This document shows, piece by piece, positions 22,828 through 32,232 of a DNA stretch of 64,000 nt. Origin of the DNA: Thuidium tamariscinum (taxonomy: Eukaryota > Streptophyta > Bryopsida > Hypnales > Thuidiaceae); the NCBI GenBank assembly GCA_947034885.2, contig OX344755.2:28651052-28715051 (forward strand), in the 5' to 3' direction. Numbering within the stretch: position 1 is the first letter of the stretch; every line of letters starts with the position of its first letter. The position numbers were made by a program, and so were the translations under genes. The notes beneath the pieces were generated by a model. The model made no database searches. It worked only from the letters and a program-made list of their open reading frames with translations, and was not told where the DNA came from.

Positions 22828-25800
22828 TCAACGTCTTGCACGTGTACGATTAGGAGCCATGCTCCTTGCAGCAGCCTCTCGCGTGGTTGCTTGATTGTCT
22901 TGAGGTGCAGGTGGAGGACCTCTACGAGTCCCTCTATAATCACTATCTCCGGGAACTTCACCATCTTCACCTATACTAGGACCCATGGATTCATCATCAT
23001 GATTGGACGTTGCCCTACCGACTTCGCTTGGTGAGTTGTCAGGGCTGTCTGAGCCTTCACCTACTATAGAAGCCAATCTGCGGATTGTTCGCCCTCCTAC
23101 TCCATCTCCAGCGGTATCGACACTGGGCCCCGTCGGTCCAGGGAGAAGACCTTCGCGGAGAAATGGTATACTCGCCGCTTCTTCCCTTCTTAGCCTTCTA
23201 CGTGTTCTTCTACTCACTCGTTCATTGGTAGGGCTTTCTTCACGTGGCCGCGGGCGTCGATTAGTAGTGCGTGTAGGCGGTGCAACGGGTTGTTCTGAGG
23301 ATGGAGGTGCATTCCTTCGCTCGGTCATATTTAGAGTTGGGAAGAGACCGGCCAATCGTGTACCGACTGATGGAGTTTCTTGGTTGGGGCGGACTCTAGA
23401 AGATGAAGGCCGTGCTGAAATTTGGACGGGTGGATCATCCAAGCTAGGCGCTTGTGGTCGCACGCCGATCGTGTCTCGAAGCAATGTGCGAAAGTCTATC
23501 TCGACACCAATGGGGGATCTGTGGCTACGAGTGTTCCGCGCCACTCGGGGATCTGTGGCAACGACCTCATCTTCGCCTTGTCTTTCTACCACAACGACAT
23601 GTTCATGTCTCCGGGTACGCATTTCTTCTTCAATCGGCCCTATAATCGGCGAAGGTGGGGCTTCAACCCCTTCGTTTTGATTTCCACCACTTGACCCCGC
23701 AATCGATGTACGTGGCATCCATGACGGACTGCCATCATTTCCCCCGTTGTCATTTCCATCCTCATCTCCCCCGTGGTCATTTCCATCATTATCCGCGCCA
23801 TCAAAGTCAAATACGGACTCGTCAATTAGAGGACCCCTTTCTTGCCTTTCACCCAAAGGCCGAAATGGTGGATCATCATCGCCATTGGAACTGTCGTCTG
23901 AGTCATCGTTGTTAGCGTCTGACATAACCGAACCACGATCCAAGCCATCTGATTCGGTTGTCATGGAATCTTCGGACAACATGTTCTCAGTGTACCATCG
24001 TGCTGCATCCGCCGCACCCCTTTCCCTGAGAGTCCTCGAATTGGTATAAATGTAAACCAATTCCTCCGCGCGCTCAGATGTCAATCTGTTGCGAGACTTG
24101 CTGTGGACAAATGAATACATGCTCCAATTGCGTTCGCATGATGATGCGGAACATACTTGTGCGAGGATCCTTCTTGCAATAGGTGCAAGCGTATGAGCAG
24201 CGGCTCCGAGAAGATCCCACCATTCATGAGGCTCCAAATTCAAAGTATTCACATCGGGAAGTCCAGCGAACATGCCTCGGCGGTCTCGAAAGGATTGGTA
24301 CTCAAACAAAGCGGCTGCATATCCCAACCCTCCAACTGCCAATTTGCGTAGTACTCTAAGAATGGCCTCCTTTGCCTCGTTATCGTCTATTAGTATAATT
24401 TCATCAAGGAGGAATGGATTGAGCAGGGCAGCTGCGTAGTGCAAATCAGTCTTCATCAAATCCCATCGTTCGTAAAACGCGTATTCAGCACGGTCCGCAT
24501 AATTTGCCTCCAATGAAAATGGTCGATTCCTCAAAGCCAAAACATGCTTTTCTAGCTTCTTCATCACGATCCATGCTTTGCCCATGACCGGATGTTTTCC
24601 ATCAAACTCTCGAAGAGCCACCAACACAGGCTCTACCATATGCACAAAGTTGAGACACCTCCTCCAGAACTCGTCCTTTCGAACCCTACGTCGAACCTTT
24701 TCTGCCTTATTGTGTATTGCAGCGTTCGAGGACCTCACATATTCGTTCCACTGCGGATCATGGACTGTAGATTCCACGGCTTCCTTGACCTCGGCCAAAC
24801 GCTCGATCATAAGGAACATGGTCGCAAAACGTGTCTCAATGGGATTCTTCAACATGAGGTTAGGAGAATGTCGTCGGAAAATGGCGAGTGGCATGTGATG
24901 CGTGCGAATGAATTTCACGATTGATTTTGCTTTCTTCACCATTTTGACCACCCAAAGTTGCTTGCCCCAATCTTCAAGTAGAAGGTCAAGTGCATGCGCG
25001 GAACAACCTTGGAAATATAGGTGAGGGAATTCGCGAGTAATTTGAGTACCAGCCAAACGCATGTTTGGCGCATTGTCCGTACAAACTTGCACCACATTCT
25101 GTCCCCCCATCGCGTCAATGTAATCGATCATGCGATTAGCCACATAAACAGCGTCTTTACTTTCGCCTGTAGTGTCCACCGATCCCAAAAATACTTCTCC
25201 ACTCGTGCACGACAACATTACATTGATCAATGGCCGATGGCTGACATTGTCCCATCCGTCAGAACATATAGTGACACCGTACTTGTGGATAGGCCCCTTT
25301 GTCTTCTCCGCTACCAGTGCAGCCACTTCCTCCTTTGTTGATGTCATGAGCTTCGTACGTATGGCATTGTAAGGTGGAGGTTTGTAAAGAACTCTGGACT
25401 CGGAGGTTGATTTCACGGCATCCACAAAAGCAGGGTGTCTCACCACATTGAATGGGATATTTGCTTCGTAGAAAAACTTTGCCCACTTCTTGTCTAGTAC
25501 TTGCTTTTTGGATGTGTCCATCCCTTCTTGTACGAATAATTGCCTCAACGGTCGACTATGGGTCGAAGAAGGGACAGGCGCCTCTGATGATCGAACTTGA
25601 GAATTTTGGCCCAAAGTATTTCCTCCCCCTCCACTAATTGAGATTGAAGCATTGGGTAATTCTTGATCACGTACCACCCTCGTTGGATTCGATGACGGTG
25701 ATGTCACTTCCACATCATGTTCCTCTTCGTCTTCGGAGACCGTAGGAACATTCCCCCCACAATTGAAAAACATAGCCTTCACTGCTGCACTGGCCTTGTT

Positions 25801-25962
25801 GCACATTCTCACTCCGGGGAGGGTGTCATTTCGTCTATAACCCAAGTGGAAAAGCAAGCGATCCTTGCAGTAACTAATCTTCGTTTTGCAGAACTTACAT
25901 TCCACTTTCCCATCCTCTTGTAGCCTGTACCAGGGTTCCCATTGTGTCCTCCCCCCTCCCAT
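22828..25962 (-). CDS. hAT-family transposase with long C-terminal extension
   Basis: About 1044 residues from the ATG at 25962 in one intact frame. N-terminal BED-type zinc finger (CKFCKTK with downstream H and C ligands). The central DUF659/RNase-H-like domain carries CSDGWDN (first Asp), CTDNAPN (second Asp) and the CSAHALDLLLEDW signature. The C-terminal hAT dimerisation region has SASSCERNWS, with the conserved Glu, followed by RNRLTSERAEELVYI. The last 350 or so residues are an unusual acidic, then Arg/Pro-rich disordered extension absent from ordinary hAT transposases. A leader intron of 58 bp (25989-26046) and a TATA box near 26180 precede it. It lies close to the right terminus and should cut and paste the whole 16.9-kb element. 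Its intact frame and key residues suggest activity. Confidence 0.9.
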   Translation of the reverse strand: MGGGRTQWEPWYRLQEDGKVECKFCKTKISYCKDRLLFHLGYRRNDTLPGVRMCNKASAAVKAMFFNCGGNVPTVSEDEEEHDVEVTSPSSNPTRVVRDQELPNASISISGGGGNTLGQNSQVRSSEAPVPSSTHSRPLRQLFVQEGMDTSKKQVLDKKWAKFFYEANIPFNVVRHPAFVDAVKSTSESRVLYKPPPYNAIRTKLMTSTKEEVAALVAEKTKGPIHKYGVTICSDGWDNVSHRPLINVMLSCTSGEVFLGSVDTTGESKDAVYVANRMIDYIDAMGGQNVVQVCTDNAPNMRLAGTQITREFPHLYFQGCSAHALDLLLEDWGKQLWVVKMVKKAKSIVKFIRTHHMPLAIFRRHSPNLMLKNPIETRFATMFLMIERLAEVKEAVESTVHDPQWNEYVRSSNAAIHNKAEKVRRRVRKDEFWRRCLNFVHMVEPVLVALREFDGKHPVMGKAWIVMKKLEKHVLALRNRPFSLEANYADRAEYAFYERWDLMKTDLHYAAALLNPFLLDEIILIDDNEAKEAILRVLRKLAVGGLGYAAALFEYQSFRDRRGMFAGLPDVNTLNLEPHEWWDLLGAAAHTLAPIARRILAQVCSASSCERNWSMYSFVHSKSRNRLTSERAEELVYIYTNSRTLRERGAADAARWYTENMLSEDSMTTESDGLDRGSVMSDANNDDSDDSSNGDDDPPFRPLGERQERGPLIDESVFDFDGADNDGNDHGGDEDGNDNGGNDGSPSWMPRTSIAGSSGGNQNEGVEAPPSPIIGPIEEEMRTRRHEHVVVVERQGEDEVVATDPRVARNTRSHRSPIGVEIDFRTLLRDTIGVRPQAPSLDDPPVQISARPSSSRVRPNQETPSVGTRLAGLFPTLNMTERRNAPPSSEQPVAPPTRTTNRRPRPREESPTNERVSRRTRRRLRREEAASIPFLREGLLPGPTGPSVDTAGDGVGGRTIRRLASIVGEGSDSPDNSPSEVGRATSNHDDESMGPSIGEDGEVPGDSDYRGTRRGPPPAPQDNQATTREAAARSMAPNRTRARR

Positions 25963-26177
25963 TGCTCCCACTGGTTCTTCACTTGAAACTGCACAAACAA
26001 AACAGGTTAGTATTCAGTTTGGATGTGATGTGGAAATAACACTTACTGCTTTCACAGCAAGTGTTCCTCCCACACACTCTTCTTGGACTTCACTCTAGTG
26101 CAATGGCTGTGTGCCAACCAGGTCATAAGAGCAGAGATCAGCAAGGAAAAGTGACCTTCAAATACACGGCTTGTGCT

Positions 26178-26184
26178 ATATACT
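26178..26184 (-). promoter_or_regulatory. TATA box of hAT transposase gene
   Basis: AGTATATAGC on the minus strand, about 215 bp before the ATG and directly downstream of the right GC-rich array. The arrangement is the same as in the two cargo genes. Confidence 0.55.
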
Positions 26185-26189
26185 GTGAA

Positions 26190-26690
26190 GGCCTGGCAGC
26201 GGTCGTCCAGTCGACGGCCTGTCCGTTGGCGCACTGTGGACAGCCGCGGACGGGACGTCGTGGCCGTCCCCGCAGACGCTCTGGCCGTCCAGCGGACGTC
26301 CCGCTGTCCAGACGACGGCCTGGCCGTCCCCGCAACATGGACGGACTCTGGACGCCGTGACCGTCCGCTGAACGGAAAACTGTCGAGGCGACGGCCTGGC
26401 CGTCCCGTCGAAGTGCACAAGCCGCGGACGCTCTGGTCGTCCCCGCTGCGTGGACGGACTCTGGACGCCGTGACCGTCCGCTGAACAGAAAACTGTCGAG
26501 GCGACGGCCTGGCCGTCGCGCCTAAACCCTAAAGCCGCGGACGCTCTGTCCGTCCACGCGACGGCCAGTCGTCGAGGCGGCCGACAGGCCGTCTGCGCGC
26601 TGTCGACGGACTTCATCCGTGCTGTCGACGACGCCGTCAGCATTCGGGATGGCCTCTGACGCGTCCTGCCGCATCACGACTGCCGCGTCA
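26190..26690. repeat. Right subterminal GC-rich GACGG array
   Basis: Repeats of GCGACGGCCTGGCCGTCC, CGTGACCGTCCGCTGAAC and ACGGACTCTGGACGCCG. It serves as both the right subterminal region and the DNA upstream of the transposase promoter. The core matches the left array. Open frames across it are artefacts. Confidence 0.75.
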
Positions 26691-26731
26691 TGACATCCCG
26701 ACGGGAAAAGCCCACGTCACGTCAGGATAGA

Positions 26732-26739
26732 CAACCCTG
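26732..26739 (-). repeat. hAT right terminal inverted repeat
   Basis: CAACCCTG, the reverse complement of the left terminus CAGGGTTG. Confidence 0.9.
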
Positions 26740-26747
26740 GGTGTAGA
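26740..26747. repeat. hAT target-site duplication, right copy
   Basis: GGTGTAGA, identical to 9853-9860. It is part of gene A exon 10. Confidence 0.93.
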
Positions 26748-29700
26748 GCTTTGTGGAGTTGGCTCAGGAGCTGAAATGGGACGTGAGAGTGGAGCTAAAA
26801 GTGCATCAAAAATGCTCTTGTCAGCCTCGAACGCTACAATGTGGCGGCCAGTAGCCCGACAAGCGTAGATGCTGGCTCCTACAAAATCCCAATCACATTA
26901 AAAAAAAATAGGATATGAAGTTCAAAGATCAAATGCAAAAGACATGTGCTAGAACACTAAATAAGGTGATATACAGTAAAGAATAGAACCTGTAGAGGCT
27001 GTGCAATCCATGATGATGTCACCAGGTAAGGTAGTTCCCTCAATGATCATTTGCTTGAAAGATCGTGCCTTTTCATGAGAACCACGCCATGGAATGGTAC
27101 CATTCATTGCCAAATCCTCCTTCTCACAACAATTCAGTACAAGATCATCTCTGCCAATATCAAGGTCGATAGCCTGGTGCGCTGGAACATGACGAAATGT
27201 AAAGCGGGACTTCTCAGACTTCACATACAAGTTCATTTTGAAGCGCACAGTCTGCAAATCCACTCCAATACATTAGAATCAATGTAACATTTTCAAATGG
27301 AAAAAAAATAGTCTATTTGAAAAGGCCAGAAGAACTTACCGTGGAAGAACGGTCTAGTGGATTGGTAAGACGTAGTCTGTTCCACACCATCCACTCCATT
27401 TTCGATGTGAATCCATACTTCCGAGAGAAATCCAAAACATAAGATCGAATCTCACGACTCAGAGAGTACATGAGAACAAGGCCACCACCATCATGGAGGT
27501 AGTTCTCTGCGAAATCAAAGATCGTCTGTAGCCACTCTTCTGAAAACTTGTTCCAATTTGGAACAGAGGATGGCGGAATAGAGATGTTAGGGACAGGTAA
27601 GCCCTCAGGAATATCCACTATAATGAGATCAACTAAGGCCTGCTTAGTAATCACACCATCGAAGAAACGATCCTTGTCCAAAGCATGCTGCAGATAAGAG
27701 AAAACAAGGGACACTTTTAGCAATAATTTCATACAAGTTCAACACCAAACACAAAGAATTTCTCCACACTCACCCTTATACTATAAAGAAACAACATATT
27801 CATAGTTCAAAGCATTGAGTACATAGAGAATTACCTTTTCGAGAAGGGAGAGAACCTTCGTGAATGAAGCGGGGATAGGGCCATCATCTGAACCAAGCAA
27901 ATTGCTGAGAGACTCATTTAGAATGCATTCATCCACATTGGCATCCACAATCGCAACCGGAGCCAAAGTCAGATTTCCCTGTTGCATCTGAGATTTCGTA
28001 AGCGAGAAACCCGAGGAAGTGGGGTTGGCGGCCAAATCACTTGTTGCATGCTCCACTGGGGCAGCCTCCGCCTTGCGCTTCTTCCCCTTCTTCTTCTCTT
28101 TGCCGTCGTTCTTCGCTGTCTCAGCCAACTTGTCTCTCCTTCTCACCGCGGTGTCCTCAAGCTTCTTCTTGGCTGACTCCAACTTCTCCCCCTTCTTCTT
28201 ATTCTCCAACTCCCGCTTCTTGATGGCCTTGTCACGAGCCTCACCTTCCAATCCTGAGAACTCATCCACCTCTGATTGCACAACAACACAGTCCTTCACG
28301 CTCTGGAATAGGGCCACTTCCTCCGGTGCCGTAAAACCCTTGGTACAATCCAAGTACCAAGCACCCAGTTGAAGATGGCCGACTGGCCAAAACTTCAGTT
28401 GAGTGGGTGAAAACATACAATCCGATGATGTCGAGTCACGCCACGAACGCAAGAATGGCGGTAAATCGGACTTGGAGATAGCTTGCTTTCCATATAATTC
28501 GAATGTGAAGTACCTAAAGAAGTAACCCAACGAATAATTCAAGATCATACTCAAATAAAGACCATAGCATCAAACCTCATACTATGCCCATACTAGACAA
28601 TGAAGAAGAGCAAAAAGAAATAGACATTAATTAGAACTTGTGATGGAATCAATAAACAATGATGCTTTTGTTATCTTCGGTTTAGTGAAAACGTACATTA
28701 GATTCCAAAGACACTGCCTAAATATCAAATTCCAAATAGAGACTAGGGAAAATAATTGACATTGTAGATGAAAATGATGTAGAAGAAGTACCTGTATAAG
28801 ACCCGTCTCACGGCAAGAAGGGAGCCCTTATAATCCTTAAAGGACTCAGATTTCTTGAATGCCTCAGCTCCTTTAAAAACTCCAGGATATGAGTGTTCCC
28901 ACAACTTCATCCTCCAATACTCGATGTAGTCGGAAAGAGACATTGGCTCAGCGGGTACGTCCATGTTCACTTCGATGTTGTCAGACTTCAGTATGCTGTC
29001 ATACAACTCAAGAGCTGCATCCTCCAACTGAACACAAATTCGAATCAGATCAGGACCTCTAGGGAAATCAATGTTACTGGGCCAATTATTTAAGAAACAA
29101 AAGCAATGAATCAAATATGCTTACTTACCCCAGCAAACCAAACCGCCTTGGATAAGAAGGAACCAATCTTGTCGTCATAAGCTGGTCTGGGTGGAACACG
29201 ACGAGCTTCACGAGTAGGGGCGGATGAATTTATCCACTTCAACCACTTCACCTTGTGTTGTGGGCTCGCATTGGCAGTAGCAATAAGTTGAAGTTTGTCT
29301 AGCGTCAACTCCTGGACACTGTACAAACTCCAGTGCCTCTCAATCTGCAAGCATAAGCCCACACATATGAGAACAAAAATAAATACAGAGAAGCCTAAAA
29401 GGTTGCACAAATTGTAAAACGAAAAGAAACGAACCTCCTTCAGCCAGTCATCTCCCAATGCAGGATTAGCAACGGACACAATTTTTGAAAGCTTCTTGTA
29501 AAGCTTGTCCGTGGCATCCTTGGTTGCATTTCTCATTGCATTTGCAATACCAGTCTTAGTAACATCCTCCGGGGCCGTGTCCTCACGATACTTGCGAACT
29601 CCAGCATCTGAGGCAATAGATATCTCTTGCTGCCAAACAAAGAAGTCCTGGGTCAAATGAATGCCAAGAAATGATGCAAATTCAAACACCATTGACTATA

Positions 29701-32232
29701 CAAACTAGACAGCAAACCCAGAAAATACAGTGTGTTATGTCAAACCTGAAAGATAAATGTGGTGAACACCTCCAACGGCATCGTATACCAAGTCTTCTTT
29801 TGGGCATGGCCGCCGCACAGTTTAACGTCCTCGGAGCTCAAAATCTCGGAAAACTTCTCAATGGACATTGTTCCATACTTACGAACATGATAGAGTGTAT
29901 GGACAAGATTCGTCTTCACGAAGGAATTCTCCGTGTGCCTTCAAAAACAAACACACTGTAAGTATTCCAAATGGATAAAGTATATCTAAATTCAAACAAG
30001 TGATAAAAATATAAGAAAACTCACTTGTTCACATCATGCATGACTTGCATTGCTGCCCCAAGCCTATCTTTCGTGTCCAAAATGATGGAGTCCACCCGAA
30101 CGTGCCACTTAGCTTCTCCACTGTGAAGCCTTTTGATATGCCGCATCCAAGCAGCATATCTGTGATTGCCGTCGCAAATGTAAAACTTGGCATCAACCAA
30201 GTGCTGCAACTCAATGTGACTACTGAGTTCTTTGTTAAACTCAGCATTCACGTCATTCCAAATCGGTCCCCATCCGATCTTCTCCTCTTCAGAGAACACA
30301 CCTGCCTCTCCCTCTTCATTTGAGACAGAAACATAGAATACTCTAGCTCCGTCTTCGTACCCGTGAACGAATTTCGTCTCTAACTCGTCCACATCACAAT
30401 CCAGGGTAGGTCTTACCATCGGCATGGGGACCATACGACACAACGGGATCGCCATTCGGGAGAGGTGATTAGGAGAGATTCGCATACTCGCTATTGTTGA
30501 AATTGAATCAACGTTCTGGGACCTGCGAATGTGGTCCTCATCTTCAATGGTGGGGGCCGGCACTGGGGGCAATTGACCGCTACACTCTATTGAATCCTGT
30601 GCTCCAGCAACGGTGGAGGAAGGACCCGAGGATGCATTGCAAGTAGTGTCCACCTGACAATTCAAACAAATGGGTGATGCCCAAATCAGCAGAGTGTAAG
30701 AGATGGCAAGGTCCTGCCTCCGAGAAGGGGCTCTCGGTGGCGAGAGGGTCCCCGGTTGCGCGTCGCGAGACAAGGGGTGGGGTGTGACTGCCCACCCCGA
30801 CCGAGCACGAGCTGATTCTAAAAGAAAAAATTTCGCAACAATCTGTCTGGTCTTGGGGGCTCTCGGTGGCGAGAGGGCCCTCCGTGGTGGTCAGTGCGAG
30901 GCGGGTGGGGTGTAACTGCCCACCCCGGCCGAGTACGAGCTGATTCTAAAAGAAAAAATTTCGCAACAATCTATCTGGTCTCGGGGGCTCTCGGTGGCGA
31001 GAGGGCCCCCCGTGGTGGTCAGTGCGAGGCGGGTGGGGTGTAACTGCCCACCCCGGCCGAGTACGAGCTGATTCTAAAAGAAAAAATTTCGCAACAATCT
31101 GTCTGGTCTTGGGGGCTCTCGGTGGTGAGAGGGCCCCCCGTGGTGGTCAGTGCGAGGCGGGTGGGGTGTGACTGCCCACCCCGGCCGAGCACGAGCTGAT
31201 TCTACAAGAAAAAATTTCGCAACAATCTGTCTGGTCTCGGGGGCTCTCGGTGGTGAGAGGGCCCCCCGTGGTGGTCAGTGCGAGGCGGGTAGGGTGTGAC
31301 TGCCCACCCCGGCCGAGCACGAGCTGATTCTACAAGAAAAAAATTTGCAACAATCTGTCTGGTCTCGGGGGCTCTCGGTGGCGAGAAGGCCCCCCGTGGT
31401 GGTCAGTGCGAGGCGGGTGGGGTGTAACTGCCCACCCCGGCCGAGCACGAGCTGATTTTAAAAGAAAAAATTTTGCAACAATCTGTCTGGTCTGGGGGGC
31501 TCTCGGTGGCGAGAGGGCCCCCCGTGGTGGTCAGTGCGAGGCGGGTGGGGTGTGACTGCCCACCCCGGCCGAGCACGAGCTGATTCTAAGAAAAAATCAA
31601 TAATCTGTCTCCGCTTGGGGGGCTCTCGGTGGCGAGAGGGCCCCCCCAGGGTGCGCTTTGCGATGCGGGTGGGGTGTGACAACCCACCCCAGCACGAGCA
31701 CGAGCTGATTCTAAATAAAAAATTTCGCAACAATCTGTCTCCGCCTGGGGGCTCTCGGTGGCGAGAGGGCCCCCCCAGGGTGCGCGGCGCGAGGCGGGTG
31801 GGGTTTGACAGCCCACCCGACCGGAGCACGAGCTGATTCTAAATAAAAAATTTCGCAACAATCTGTCTCCGCCTGGGGGCTCTCGGTGGCGAGAGGGCTC
31901 CCCAGGGTGCGCGGTGCGAGGCAGGTGGGGTTTGACAACCCACCCGAGCACAAGTACGAGCTGATTCTAAATAAAAAATTTCGCAACAATCTGTCTCCGC
32001 CTGGGGGCTCTCGGTGGCGAGAGGGCTCCCCAGGGTGCGCGGTGCGAGGCGGGTGGGGTTTGACAACCCACCTAAGCACAAGTACGAGCTGATTCTAAAA
32101 CAAAAATAAGGGTTTGAGGTTCAAATCTCATACCTCGAGATTGGGAGGCTCTTTCTCAATGGGGGGAGCAACTGTGGCCTCCGTCCTTGCAATAGCTCCA
32201 CTCCGTGTCTCCATTGTAGCTACGTCGTCAAT
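26740..32232 (-). CDS. Gene A, 5' part: ParB-like / methyltransferase-like fusion protein
   Basis: Exons read from splice sites: 32232-32134, 30653-30025, 29938-29746, 29629-29435, 29344-29129, 29027-28792, 28513-27835, 27687-27340, 27251-26990, 26878-26740 (interrupted), then 9852-9784 and 9703-9436. Their sum is 3333 nt, an exact multiple of three, with every phase matching. An ATG in the first listed exon (about 32214) gives roughly 1104 residues. Exon 2 carries FYICDGNHRYAAW, like the DGxHR motif of ParB/sulfiredoxin folds. Exon 7 is Lys/Glu-rich coiled coil with basic stretches. Exons 8-10 have the order of beta-class N4/N6 amino-methyltransferases: a motif IV position LIIVDIPEG (normally DPPY), then GDIIMDCTASTG and ACRATGRHIVAFE, matching motif I (FxGxG) and the following acidic residue. 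Degenerate motif IV suggests weak or lost catalysis. Introns argue for long residence in a eukaryote; the domain pair is typical of phage and bacterial proteins. Function unknown. Confidence 0.8.
30727..32100. repeat. 128-bp minisatellite, about 11 copies, in gene A intron 1
   Basis: Units start near 30727, 30855, 30983, 31111, 31239, 31367, 31495, 31617, 31747, 31875 and 32003, mostly exactly 128 bp apart. Each has CTCTCGGTGGCGAGAG (6-bp stem, GTGG loop) and a second potential hairpin, GGGTGGGG to CCCACCCC. The two ends of the array carry different subtypes, including GTCTGGTCT against GTCTCCGCC words. The array fills most of the intron between exons 1 and 2. ORFs across it are repeat artefacts. 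Confidence 0.9.

Larger units (their letters stand above)
9861..26739. mobile_element. Giant cargo-bearing hAT transposon (16,879 bp)
   Basis: Both ends are visible. The left terminus begins CAGGGTTG at 9861 and the right ends CAACCCTG at 26739, an 8-bp perfect terminal inverted repeat. It is flanked by identical 8-bp duplications GGTGTAGA. The interior holds a full-length hAT transposase (minus), a RING-H2 coiled-coil protein (minus) and a kinase-like protein (plus). It also has four GC-rich GACGG-word arrays, two AT-rich arrays in opposite orientations and a nested TTAA element. Sequences outside both ends read as one interrupted exon of gene A, which independently confirms the boundaries. 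Typical hAT elements are a few kilobases; this one is several times larger because of cargo and repeats. The perfect duplication and uninterrupted transposase frame suggest a fairly recent, possibly still competent insertion. That last point is inference. Confidence 0.93.

Noticed and set aside
23003-23680. 225-codon plus-strand ORF
   Set aside because: Antisense shadow of the low-complexity C-terminal extension of the hAT transposase.
31458-32092. ORFs of 70-120 codons in the 128-bp repeat
   Set aside because: They repeat the same peptide once per unit and lie in an intron.
30727-32100. CRISPR-like direct repeats
   Set aside because: Units are contiguous 128-bp copies without unique spacers, located in a eukaryotic intron. 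This is a minisatellite.
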